Source: Gemmatimonadales bacterium
GTDB lineage: Bacteria; Gemmatimonadota; Gemmatimonadetes; Palauibacterales; Palauibacteraceae
Direction of reading: 5' to 3'
DNA: 33,219 bases
Assembly (NCBI GenBank): GCA_009841005.1
Contig: VXMR01000023.1
Coordinates: forward strand, 1-33,219
Below the pieces are notes generated by a model, which made no database searches, was not told the origin of the DNA, and was given only the letters and a program-made list of their open reading frames with translations. A program made the translations under genes and the position numbers. Shown one piece after another: positions 1 to 7,573 of this stretch; the stretch's first letter is position 1, and each line of letters starts with the position of its first letter.

Positions 1-228
1 GTGCGGCGTTCTCTCGCCCGCATGGCCGCGGGCGCCGGCCTGGCGAGCGGCGCCTTCGTGGCGATTCGAGCGCTGCTCGCGGACCGCCTCCCGGACGGAT
101 TCCTCGGGGACGCCGCTCTCCTCGCGGCCGCGCTCATCGCGGGCGGGCTGTGCTATGCCGGCTGTGCCGGCCTTCCGACCGGGCTCCGAACCGTCGGGGA
201 GGCCCCATCGGCGGAGGGGAGGGAATGA
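1..228 (+). CDS. C-terminal fragment of an integral membrane protein, possibly lipid II flippase MurJ
   Basis: The frame is open from the window edge to a TGA at 226-228, so this is most likely the end of a longer gene; the GTG at position 1 need not be a start. The 75 visible residues hold two hydrophobic stretches (about residues 8-27 and 38-58) separated by a short polar loop, then a charged tail. That pattern, with a basic lead-in before the first helix, resembles the last two helices of MurJ/MviN, the flippase that moves lipid II across the inner membrane, but no diagnostic motif is visible and other multi-helix proteins would fit. The stop overlaps the uvrC start as ATGA, suggesting translational coupling. 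Confidence 0.5.
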   Translation: MRRSLARMAAGAGLASGAFVAIRALLADRLPDGFLGDAALLAAALIAGGLCYAGCAGLPTGLRTVGEAPSAEGRE

Positions 229-2129
229 GCGGGGAGCGAGGCGCGCGGGGGCCGGATCTCGACGCGCTTCGCCAGCAGGCGCGGGGGCTGGATCACGAGC
301 CGGGCGTGTACCTTTTCCGGGACGCCGCGGGGGAGGTCCTCTACGTGGGAAAGGCGAAATCGCTCCGCTCGCGCGTCGCCTCCTATTTCGGTGCCGAGGC
401 GAGCCGTTCCGTGAAGCTCGTCCGCCTCGTCCGGGAGATCGACAGTATCGAGACCTTTCCCGTGCGCTCGGAAGCCGAGGCCCTCCTCCTCGAATGGAAT
501 CTCATCCGCGAGTTCGGCCCGCGCTTCAACATCCAGCTCCGCGACGACAAGAGCTATCCGTACATCAAGGTCACGATCGGGGAGCCCTTCCCGCGGATCT
601 TCGTGACGCGCCGGCTGAGGGATGACGGTTCTCGGTATCTGGGCCCCTTCACGGACGTCGGGGCGATGCGGCGGGCGCTGCGCACGATCAAGAAGATGTA
701 CACCGTGCGGTCGTGCCACTACCGGATGCCGGCGAAACTTCCGCCGCGGCCCTGCCTCGACTATCACATCGGGCGCTGCAAGGCTCCGTGCGCGGGCCTG
801 CAGTCCGAAGGGGACTATCGGGCGATGATCGACGAGATCCTCGAGATCCTCGGAGGGCGGACGGGGACCGTGAGGCGCTCGGTGGAAGACCGGATGACGG
901 AGGCCGCCGAAGCGCTGGACTACGAACGGGCGGGGGAGTTGCGGGACGTGCTGCGCGGCCTCGATCAACTCGAGAGCCGACAGGCGGCGATCGACCCCAG
1001 GGGCGGGAGTCACGACGCGATCGGCTTCGCGCGCCAGCCGGCGGGCGGGTCGGTGTGCGGGATCGTGCTCCGGGTGCGGGAGGGACGGCTCGTCGGCCGC
1101 CGGATCCACTATCTCGCGAACGTCGGGGACGAACCGGACGAAGCCGTGCTCGGGGCCCTGGTGAAGGGGTACTATCTGCGCCAGGCGGACGATGTCCCCT
1201 CGGAACTCCTCGTGCCGGAGCCGTTCGACGAGCAGGATCTCGTGGAGGAGTACCTTTCCGGCGTCGCCAGCCACCGCTTCCGCATCCGGGTGCCGGCGCG
1301 CGGGCCGACGCTGGAGCTCACGCGGGCCGCGAGCCGAAACGCGGCGCACGTGCTGGAGCGGGACCGGGTGGAGCAGGGAGATGAAGCGGGCGCCGGCGTC
1401 GAGGCCGCGGGACCGTCGCCCGCCGCGGCGCGGCTCGCGGAGGTGCTCGAGCTGGAGGCGCCGGCGCGGGACATCGTCTGCTTCGATGTGTCGACGCTCG
1501 CGGGCCGGGAGTCGGTCGGGAGTAGCGTGTGGCTCCGGGATGGACGGCCGCACAAGGACGAGTACCGCAAGTTCCGGATCCGGGATTCGGACGAGGGACA
1601 GACCGATGACTACGCCATGATGCAGGAGATCGTCTCACGCTATTTCGACCGCCGCGTCCGGGAGGGGGGCGCCCTGCCGGACCTCGTCGTCGTGGACGGG
1701 GGCAGGGGACAGCTCTCGGCCGCGCGGCAGGCCATGGACGGCGCGGGCGTCTCCGACCTGACCACCGTGGCCCTCGCGAAGCGCGAAGAGGAAGTGTTCC
1801 GGCCCGGGATCCCGACTCCGTTGCGGCTTCCGCGCGCCGACCCGGGGTTGCATTGGCTACAGCGGGCGCGCGACGAGGCTCATCGCTTTGCGCTCCGGTA
1901 CAACCGGACGCTGCGCCGCCGACGCGCCCTCAGATCGCGGCTGAGCGAGATCCCGGGGGTGGGACCGGAGCGCGAGCAGCGCCTGCTGGAGCGGTTCGGC
2001 AGCCTCGACCTCATCCGTCGGGCCACCCCGGCGCAGCTCGCGCGCACGCCCGGGATCGGCGAGGCTACGGCAACGTCGATCCTTACCGCCCTCCACGAGG
2101 AGGATCCGGGCGGGGGAGCCGCCTCGTGA
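225..2129 (+). CDS. uvrC: UvrABC excinuclease subunit C
   Basis: UvrC makes the dual incisions of nucleotide excision repair after UvrA/UvrB damage recognition. The 634-aa product has the full family layout. A GIY-YIG nuclease domain lies at about residues 26-105 (PGVYLF, then LYVGKAKSLRSR). A four-cysteine segment (CHYR, PPRPC, GRCKAPC) matches the reported Fe-S site of UvrC. A UVR motif for UvrB contact lies around residues 223-250. The RNase H-like second nuclease domain carries DVSTLAGRESVGS and VVDGGRGQL, and two C-terminal helix-hairpin-helix units carry IPGVGPE and TPGIGEA. The ATG at 225 is chosen over an in-frame ATG at 150 because it follows a purine-rich GGAGGGGAGGGA and overlaps the previous stop. 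The family assignment is certain. Confidence 0.97.
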   Translation: MSGERGARGPDLDALRQQARGLDHEPGVYLFRDAAGEVLYVGKAKSLRSRVASYFGAEASRSVKLVRLVREIDSIETFPVRSEAEALLLEWNLIREFGPRFNIQLRDDKSYPYIKVTIGEPFPRIFVTRRLRDDGSRYLGPFTDVGAMRRALRTIKKMYTVRSCHYRMPAKLPPRPCLDYHIGRCKAPCAGLQSEGDYRAMIDEILEILGGRTGTVRRSVEDRMTEAAEALDYERAGELRDVLRGLDQLESRQAAIDPRGGSHDAIGFARQPAGGSVCGIVLRVREGRLVGRRIHYLANVGDEPDEAVLGALVKGYYLRQADDVPSELLVPEPFDEQDLVEEYLSGVASHRFRIRVPARGPTLELTRAASRNAAHVLERDRVEQGDEAGAGVEAAGPSPAAARLAEVLELEAPARDIVCFDVSTLAGRESVGSSVWLRDGRPHKDEYRKFRIRDSDEGQTDDYAMMQEIVSRYFDRRVREGGALPDLVVVDGGRGQLSAARQAMDGAGVSDLTTVALAKREEEVFRPGIPTPLRLPRADPGLHWLQRARDEAHRFALRYNRTLRRRRALRSRLSEIPGVGPEREQRLLERFGSLDLIRRATPAQLARTPGIGEATATSILTALHEEDPGGGAAS

Positions 2130-2314
2130 TGCGCGGCGGACGTCCCCCGGCGGGCCTGTGCGCGCGCTGCCGTCACCGCCGCTGGATCCGGAGCGACCGC
2201 GGATCCGCTTTCCTCCTCTGCCGACTCTCGCGCCACGACGCGCGCTTTCGGCGCTATCCGACGCTGCCCGTACTGCGTTGCGCGGGCTTCCAGGCGGAAG
2301 AAGAGGCGTCATGA
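2129..2314 (+). CDS. Small four-cysteine (probable zinc-binding) protein of unknown function
   Basis: A 61-aa ORF fits exactly between uvrC and gltX: its ATG shares one base with the uvrC stop (TGATG at 2127-2131) and its TGA overlaps the gltX start (ATGA at 2311-2314). Cysteines at residues 11, 14, 31 and 51 with His16 (CARCRH, then LLC, then RC) would suit one zinc ion. The motif order CxxCxH, RGSxFxLC, LSxxDxRFxxYPxLPVLxC resembles small uncharacterised proteins I recall from several bacterial phyla, recalled rather than searched. Double start-stop overlap and motif conservation argue that it is a real gene. The function is unknown; the neighbours suggest a housekeeping role. Confidence 0.75.
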   Translation: MRGGRPPAGLCARCRHRRWIRSDRGSAFLLCRLSRHDARFRRYPTLPVLRCAGFQAEEEAS

Positions 2315-3648
2315 CCCCTCCGACCGCTTCGACGGCGCGGGTCCGAACCCGGTTCGCCCCGAGCCCGACCGGAGCCCTCCACCTGGGCAACGCTCGCACT
2401 GCGATCCTGAACTGGCTTTTCGCCCGACGGCACGGGGGCGCCTTCGTGCTCCGGCTCGAGGACACGGACACCGAGCGCGCGGTACCGGGGGGAGAGGAGA
2501 TGATCTACGAGGCGCTCGACTGGCTCGGCATCTCCCCGGACGAGGGACCGCGGGAGGGAGGGCCGTTCCCGCCATACCGCCAGTTGGCGCGCGCCGAACG
2601 CCATCGGGCCCGCGCGGAGGAGTTGCTGGAATCGGGGAAAGCGTTCCGCTCCGGAGGAGAGACCGCCATCCGGCTTCGCATCGAATCCGGGCCGGTCGAG
2701 TTCACGGACCTCCTGAAGGGCACGCTCGCGATCGACGGCGACGATCTGGGGGACCTCGTTCTCGTGCGGAGCGACGGGCGGCCCACCTACAACTTCGCGG
2801 TCGCGGTGGACGACATCGAGATGGAGATCAGCCACGTGATCCGGGGCGTGGGCCATCTCTCGAACACACCCAAGCAGGTGCTCCTGTACCGGGCCTTCGG
2901 GGTCGAGCCGCCCGCGTTCGTCCACATCCCGACCGTCCTGGCCCCCGGGGGAGGGAAACTCTCCAAGCGACGCGGGGCGGCCGGGGTCCTCGACTACCGG
3001 GAGCGGGGGTTCCATCCGGACGCGGTGCTCAACTACCTGTCGCTCCTCTCGTGGTCCTCGGAAGACGGGGAGGAGTTCCTGAGCCGGGAGGCGCTCGTGG
3101 AGCGGATCGACCTCGACCGGCTGGGAGCGGCCGATGCCGAGGTGGACGAGGAGAAGATGACCTGGCTCTCCGGACAGCACCTGCGGGCGGAACCCGCCGA
3201 GCGGCTGGCCCGCGATTGGGCGCCGCGGCTCGACGTGGAGGGGCTGGGGCTGAACGACGCCGATCTCCGCCGCGCCGCGGAGGTCTTCGCCAGGCGCACG
3301 CGTCTCCTCTCCGACGTCGCGTCCGAGGTCGAGCCGATCTACCGTGCGCCGGAGACCGGCGGATCCGCCGCCCGGGAGTTGCTCTCCGCCCCCGCGGCCG
3401 AGACCGCGCTTCGCCTCGCCCGCGCGGCGTGGGCCGACACGGCGTGGCGACCCGAACCCCTCGCCGCGGCGCTCCGCGGCGCGATGCGTGACGCCGGCCT
3501 CGCGGGGCGTACCTTCTTTCCGCCCGTCCGGGTCGCCCTGACCGGGCAGCTTCACGGACCCGACCTCGGCGAGGTCGCCTACGCGCTCGGGCGGGCGCGC
3601 ACCCTCGCACGACTCGCGGCGGCGATAGAAAAGGAGCGAAGCGTATGA
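2311..3648 (+). CDS. gltX: Glutamyl-tRNA synthetase
   Basis: Class I aminoacyl-tRNA synthetase that charges tRNA with glutamate in the cytoplasm. The HIGH-type signature reads HLGN at residues 24-27, after FAPSPTGAL. The KMSKS-type loop reads KLSKR at residues 216-220. Between them, TYNFAVAVDD and the SHVIRGVGHLSNTPKQ block are typical GlnRS/GluRS catalytic-core sequence, and a helical anticodon-binding region follows. At 445 aa it is slightly shorter than the usual 460-490. The ATG at 2311 is chosen because it overlaps the upstream stop and sits directly before the conserved core; an in-frame ATG at 2158 would add unrelated sequence. Whether it is discriminating or also charges tRNA-Gln cannot be told by eye. 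Confidence 0.96.
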   Translation: MTPPTASTARVRTRFAPSPTGALHLGNARTAILNWLFARRHGGAFVLRLEDTDTERAVPGGEEMIYEALDWLGISPDEGPREGGPFPPYRQLARAERHRARAEELLESGKAFRSGGETAIRLRIESGPVEFTDLLKGTLAIDGDDLGDLVLVRSDGRPTYNFAVAVDDIEMEISHVIRGVGHLSNTPKQVLLYRAFGVEPPAFVHIPTVLAPGGGKLSKRRGAAGVLDYRERGFHPDAVLNYLSLLSWSSEDGEEFLSREALVERIDLDRLGAADAEVDEEKMTWLSGQHLRAEPAERLARDWAPRLDVEGLGLNDADLRRAAEVFARRTRLLSDVASEVEPIYRAPETGGSAARELLSAPAAETALRLARAAWADTAWRPEPLAAALRGAMRDAGLAGRTFFPPVRVALTGQLHGPDLGEVAYALGRARTLARLAAAIEKERSV

Positions 3649-4784
3649 GCTGGCGCCTCGATTGCGGCCTCTGCGGGCGAACCGTTGCCCGGGGGCTGGC
3701 GACGGTGTGCCCGGACCCGGACTGCGGGAAGCCGCTGCTGGCGCGGTACGACCTCGGAGCCCTGGACGGCGAAGCGCTGCGGCGGGCATGGGCGGGGCGA
3801 CAGGGTGGGATGTGGCGTTTTCGGGAGATCATGCCCATCGAGCCCGACGAGGACCCGGTGACCCTGGGCGAAGGCGGCACGCCCCTGTTCGAGATCGAGA
3901 TCGGAGGGGAGTTCGAGGGTCTCACGCTTCTCGTGAAGGACGAGGGCCTCAACCCCACCGGAAGCTTCAAGGACCGCGGCCTGTGCGCGGCCGTCACCCG
4001 GGCGGTGCACGAGGGGGCGACGGACCTCGTCATCCCGAGCGCGGGCAACGCGGGAGCGGCCCTCGCGGCCTACGCGGCGCGCGCGGGAGTGCCCTGTCGC
4101 CTCTTCATCCCGGAGGACACTCCGGAGGGCGTCGCCCGGCGCTGCGAGCACTACGGCGCCGACATCGTCCGGGTCGACGGGCTCATCGACGAATGCGGCC
4201 GCCTCTCCGCCGAGTACGGCGCGGAAACGGGCGCGTGCAACATCTCCACGCTCAAGGAGCCCTACCGGATCGAGGGGAAGAAGACGATGATGCTTGAGAT
4301 CGTCGAAGCTCTCGGCTGGCGGGCGCCCGACGCCATCGTCTACCCCACCGGCGGCGGCACCGGCCTTATCGGCAGCGCCAAGACGCTGGCGGAGCTGCGG
4401 GAGCTGGGGTTGATCGACGGGGGCACGCGCCTCTACGCCGTGCAGGGCACCGGCTGCGCGCCCATCGTGCGCGCGCACGCCGCGGGCGAGACCTACGCCG
4501 AGCCGTGGCGGAACGCCTCGACCGAGGCGTGGGGACTCCGGGTGCCGGGGGCGCTCGGCGATTTCCTGATGCTCGAAGCCATCCGCGAATCAGGTGGAGG
4601 GGGAGTCGCCGTTTCCGACGAGGCGATGAAGGAGGGGGCCCTCGAACTCGGCGCCGTCGGCGTGGGGGCCGCGATCGAAGGCGGCGCCACCCTCGCCGGG
4701 GCGCGGGAACTTCGCCGATCCGGAGAGCTGCGCGATGGGGAAACGGTCGTCCTCTTCAACACCGCGCATCTTCTCACATATTAG
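3645..4784 (+). CDS. thrC: Threonine synthase (PLP-dependent)
   Basis: Threonine synthase converts O-phosphohomoserine to threonine. The 379-aa product begins with a small zinc-ribbon-like segment (Cys7, Cys10, Cys22, Cys27) as in many class II threonine synthases. The PLP-binding motif NPTGSFKDRG follows, with the Schiff-base lysine at residue 109. SAGNAGAALAAYAARAG is the substrate-side loop, and PTGGGTGLIG binds the PLP phosphate. PGALGDFLML near the C-terminus also fits. The ATG overlaps the gltX stop (ATGA, 3645-3648), so the two genes are probably coupled. Other fold-type II PLP enzymes, such as threonine dehydratase or cysteate synthase, are less likely given the zinc ribbon. No other threonine-pathway gene is in the window. 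Confidence 0.85.
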   Translation: MSWRLDCGLCGRTVARGLATVCPDPDCGKPLLARYDLGALDGEALRRAWAGRQGGMWRFREIMPIEPDEDPVTLGEGGTPLFEIEIGGEFEGLTLLVKDEGLNPTGSFKDRGLCAAVTRAVHEGATDLVIPSAGNAGAALAAYAARAGVPCRLFIPEDTPEGVARRCEHYGADIVRVDGLIDECGRLSAEYGAETGACNISTLKEPYRIEGKKTMMLEIVEALGWRAPDAIVYPTGGGTGLIGSAKTLAELRELGLIDGGTRLYAVQGTGCAPIVRAHAAGETYAEPWRNASTEAWGLRVPGALGDFLMLEAIRESGGGGVAVSDEAMKEGALELGAVGVGAAIEGGATLAGARELRRSGELRDGETVVLFNTAHLLTY

Positions 4785-4815
4785 CGCCGCTGCGTTCGTG
4801 CGCGGGGGCAGCCTT

Positions 4816-4826
4816 CCGGCTATCTT
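4816..4826 (+). promoter_or_regulatory. Possible -10 promoter element upstream of the secreted TPR gene
   Basis: The 84-bp gap after thrC contains CCGGC followed by TATCTT at 4821-4826, a TAnnnT-type -10 ending 42 nt before the ATG at 4869. A nearly identical block (CCGG then TAGCTT) lies at the same distance before the ATG at 13376. No convincing -35 hexamer is seen 16-18 nt upstream, so this remains a weak call based on the repeat and the position. Confidence 0.25.
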
Positions 4827-4868
4827 GGCGCGGTCTACGACTGTAAACAGAAACAGGGGTTCAGAGCG

Positions 4869-6197
4869 ATGTTGAACATGGTGCGTACTGGCGCGAGGGC
4901 GGCGACCGCCGCGACCCTGGCGTCGATCTTCACGTCTGCGGGACTCTTCGGGCAGGAATGCGAGTTCGACGCGAACAGCGCGGCCGCCACGGCTTCCGAA
5001 GCGATCCAGGGACTCACCGACGCGGCCACGGCCGCAGACAGCCTGGAGATCCTGATGGAGGCGTGGGAGGCGCTAAGCGCGGATCTGGAGAGCGAGAATC
5101 CGGTCGTCCCACTACTGGGCGCGCAGATCCAGATAGGCCTCGGCAACTTCCGGGATGCCGTGGAGTTTCTCGACCGCTACGACGCGACCTCGGCGCCCGA
5201 ATGCATGATGCACGGCGAGGCACAGCGCTATAACGGCTGGGTCCGGCTCTACAACCAGGGGGTGACGGCCTACAGCGCATCCGACAACGAAGCGGCGCTC
5301 GACGCCTTCATGCTCGCGAACGACTTCAAGCCCGACCTCCGCACGTACAGCAATGCGGCGCTCCTGCAGTCACAGATGGGAGACAACGCGGGCGCGATCG
5401 AGACGTACCAGGCCGCGCTCGCCGCGGACATTCCCGATGCGGACGCGGAGTCGTTGCAGGGCGCCGTCCGAGGACTCGGCGACATGCTGGTGGTGGAAGG
5501 CCGGGGGGACGAGGCCATCCAGACCTACGCCGACTACCTCGCCAGGTACCCCGACGATGTCGTGATCCAGATCCAGTATGCGGGAGTCCTGGCCGATCAG
5601 GGGCAGACCGATGAGTCTTCGGCGATCTATGCCGAGACCCTCGAGCGCACCGACCTGACGTACCAGCAGTGGCTCGAAGTGGGGGTGGGGTTCTACAACG
5701 CGCAGAACTTCTCGGACGGGGCCACCGCCTTCGGGAGGGCTCGCGAGGGGAATCCCTACAACAAGGAAGCGATGGAGAACTACGTCAACGCTTCCATCCA
5801 GTCCGGCCGTCCCGGGCCCGTCATCGCACTCGCGGACACCCTTAAGCAGTGGTATCCGTACGACGCGCTGGCTCACCAGCTGCACTTCCAGGCTCTCGGC
5901 CGCGCCGACATGAACGAGCGGGCGATGGAGGTTATGGGGGAGGAGCAGCAGCTGCCGCTCTCCGTCACGTTCGCGCAGATGGCTGCCGCGCCCAACGGCC
6001 GGTACATCGTGCAGCTGTCCTTCACGAACCGCTCCGCCTCCGGCACGCTGCAGATCACGTTCGAGTTCGTCGATGCCGGCGGACAGGTCGTCAGGGAGGA
6101 GACGCAGACCTTCGAGGCCGACTCCGGCGGCTTCACCTTCGAGATCCAGTCCGACGTGCCCCTGGCCGGGTTCCGGTACGGGACGATCGAGGGCTGA
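4869..6197 (+). CDS. Secreted or periplasmic tetratricopeptide-repeat protein
   Basis: The 442-aa protein starts with a signal-peptide-like segment (a basic residue, then an Ala/Thr-rich hydrophobic run to about residue 28), so it is probably exported. From about residue 130 to 330 the sequence is helical with TPR spacing, for example YNQGVTAYSASDNEAALDAF, then a repeat with MGDNAGAIETYQAAL, then one with RGDEAIQTYADYLARYPDD. The last 70-80 residues switch to an alternating beta pattern (LSFTNRSASGTLQITFEFVD), resembling small Ig-like FxLYD-type domains. TPR proteins act as protein-protein scaffolds; the partner here is unknown. An 84-bp upstream gap suggests its own promoter. AGGGG at about 4855-4859 is a plausible ribosome binding site. 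Confidence 0.7.
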   Translation: MLNMVRTGARAATAATLASIFTSAGLFGQECEFDANSAAATASEAIQGLTDAATAADSLEILMEAWEALSADLESENPVVPLLGAQIQIGLGNFRDAVEFLDRYDATSAPECMMHGEAQRYNGWVRLYNQGVTAYSASDNEAALDAFMLANDFKPDLRTYSNAALLQSQMGDNAGAIETYQAALAADIPDADAESLQGAVRGLGDMLVVEGRGDEAIQTYADYLARYPDDVVIQIQYAGVLADQGQTDESSAIYAETLERTDLTYQQWLEVGVGFYNAQNFSDGATAFGRAREGNPYNKEAMENYVNASIQSGRPGPVIALADTLKQWYPYDALAHQLHFQALGRADMNERAMEVMGEEQQLPLSVTFAQMAAAPNGRYIVQLSFTNRSASGTLQITFEFVDAGGQVVREETQTFEADSGGFTFEIQSDVPLAGFRYGTIEG

Positions 6198-6236
6198 CCG
6201 CCCGCTCGCAGGCCGTGGCCCGGTAGCAGGCCGCCA

Positions 6237-6261
6237 GCCGCTCCCGAGAGGCGGGAGCGGC
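6237..6261 (+). terminator. Strong GC-rich hairpin, possible terminator
   Basis: GCCGCTCCCG at 6237-6246 and its exact reverse complement CGGGAGCGGC at 6252-6261 form a perfect 10-bp stem with a 5-nt loop (AGAGG). It lies 40 nt after the TPR gene stop and 30 nt before the next ATG. No T-tract follows, so it is not a classical intrinsic terminator. It could be a Rho-type or T-less terminator, an mRNA stabiliser, or a leader element of the downstream gene. Confidence 0.45.
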
Positions 6262-6290
6262 CCGCCTGCGGTAGCCCCACGCGCGAGACC

Positions 6291-7568
6291 ATGATTCGAA
6301 TCGCCAGCGTGAAGCCGGGGTCGATCGCCGCCGACCTCGAACTGCCGGCGGGCCTCGCCGTGCTCGAGATCAACGGCAAGCCCGTTCGAGACAGCCTCGA
6401 CCTTCTGTTTCATCAGGCGGAACCCGAACTCCGGGTGCTCGCCGAGCGGCAGACCGGCGAGCGGCTTCTCTTCGAGATCGAGAAACCCGAGGACGAACCC
6501 CTCGGGATCGTCCCGGAGCCCGACAAGATCCGCCGCTGCACCAACGCGTGCCCGTTCTGCTTCGTGAAGGGAAACCCGAAACTCGACAAGCTTCGGGCGC
6601 CCCTCTATGTGAAGGATGACGACTACCGACTGTCCTTCCTCCACGGCCACTACATCACGCTGACGAACCTGCGTCCGGATGACTGGGACCGCATATTCGA
6701 ACAGCGACTGTCCCCACTCTACGTGAGCGTCCACGCGACGGACCCGGCGGTGCGGCTCCGGATGCTGAAGAACCCCCGGAGCGCGAACATCGGGGAGGAT
6801 CTCGACCGGCTGGCCGAGGGCCGCATCGTCGTCCACGCCCAGGTCGTCCTCTGTCCGGAGGTGAACGACGGCAAACACCTGACGCGCACGATCGAAGACC
6901 TCTATCGCCGCGGCGACGCGATCCGGTCGCTCTCCATCGTCCCGGTGGGCCTCACGTCGTGGAACGCGGCGCTGGGGGGACGGACCCTCACGCCCGGGGA
7001 ATGTCGCGCGGCGCTCGACGACGTCGACGCGATCCGCGAACGGGCGCTGTCGGAGCGGGGACAGGGATGGTGCTACGCCGCCGACGAGATGTACCTGCAG
7101 GCGAGACTCGAACCGCCGGGCGCCGCGTACTTCGACGATCACGAACTCGAGAGCAACGGCGTCGGCGCGATCTCCACCCTGACGGACCGCGTGACCGGAC
7201 AGTTGGAGGCGCTCGGCCCGTTGGAGGGGTGCAGGGTCGTTGCGGTCACGGGGACGTCAATGGGACCCACGATGACCCGACTCGCGGGCCGCATCGCGCT
7301 GCGCACCGGCGCCGAGGTCTCGACGGTCGCGGTCGAGAACACGCTGTACGGGCCGATGGTCACGACGGCCGGCCTGCTGCCGGGCGCGGATCACCGGAAC
7401 GCGCTCCGCGATGCGGGGGACTTCGACGTGGCCCTCTTCTCCGCGCAGGCGCTGAACGACGGGGAAGTCTTCCTCGACGACGTGAGCCTCTCCGAGCTGC
7501 AGGCCGGCTTTCCCGGTCGCCGCGTCGAGCCTTCCGCGGACCTCGTCGATGTCCTTTCGCGGCTCTGA
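6291..7568 (+). CDS. PDZ-radical SAM-DUF512 protein (TIGR03279-like)
   Basis: The 425-aa protein starts with a PDZ-like domain (residues 1-70; VKPGSIAADLELPAGLAVLEINGKPV). It is followed by a CX3CX2C cluster (Cys83, Cys87, Cys90 in RCTNACPFCFV) that should bind the SAM-cleaving 4Fe-4S cluster. LYVKDDDYRLSFLHGHYITLTN and PLYVSVHATDP are hallmark blocks of the radical SAM/DUF512 family known from cyanobacteria and clostridia. The C-terminal half (from about 220) matches DUF512, with GTSMGPTM and ALFSAQALNDGEVFLDD. The reaction is not known. Five bases separate it from der, and I recall the order of this family beside der, plsY and gpsA from Firmicutes, so the linkage looks functional rather than local. 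Confidence 0.87.
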   Translation: MIRIASVKPGSIAADLELPAGLAVLEINGKPVRDSLDLLFHQAEPELRVLAERQTGERLLFEIEKPEDEPLGIVPEPDKIRRCTNACPFCFVKGNPKLDKLRAPLYVKDDDYRLSFLHGHYITLTNLRPDDWDRIFEQRLSPLYVSVHATDPAVRLRMLKNPRSANIGEDLDRLAEGRIVVHAQVVLCPEVNDGKHLTRTIEDLYRRGDAIRSLSIVPVGLTSWNAALGGRTLTPGECRAALDDVDAIRERALSERGQGWCYAADEMYLQARLEPPGAAYFDDHELESNGVGAISTLTDRVTGQLEALGPLEGCRVVAVTGTSMGPTMTRLAGRIALRTGAEVSTVAVENTLYGPMVTTAGLLPGADHRNALRDAGDFDVALFSAQALNDGEVFLDDVSLSELQAGFPGRRVEPSADLVDVLSRL

Positions 7569-7573
7569 CGGCG

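Noticed and set aside
153-1553. Long open frame on the - strand opposite uvrC (466 codons), and similar long antisense frames opposite gltX, the TPR/radical SAM genes, der and the DUF5916 genes
   Set aside because: At this GC content stops are rare in the antisense frames of real genes. The products are Arg/Pro-rich, low-complexity sequence with no recognisable domains, while the opposite strand holds well-conserved proteins.
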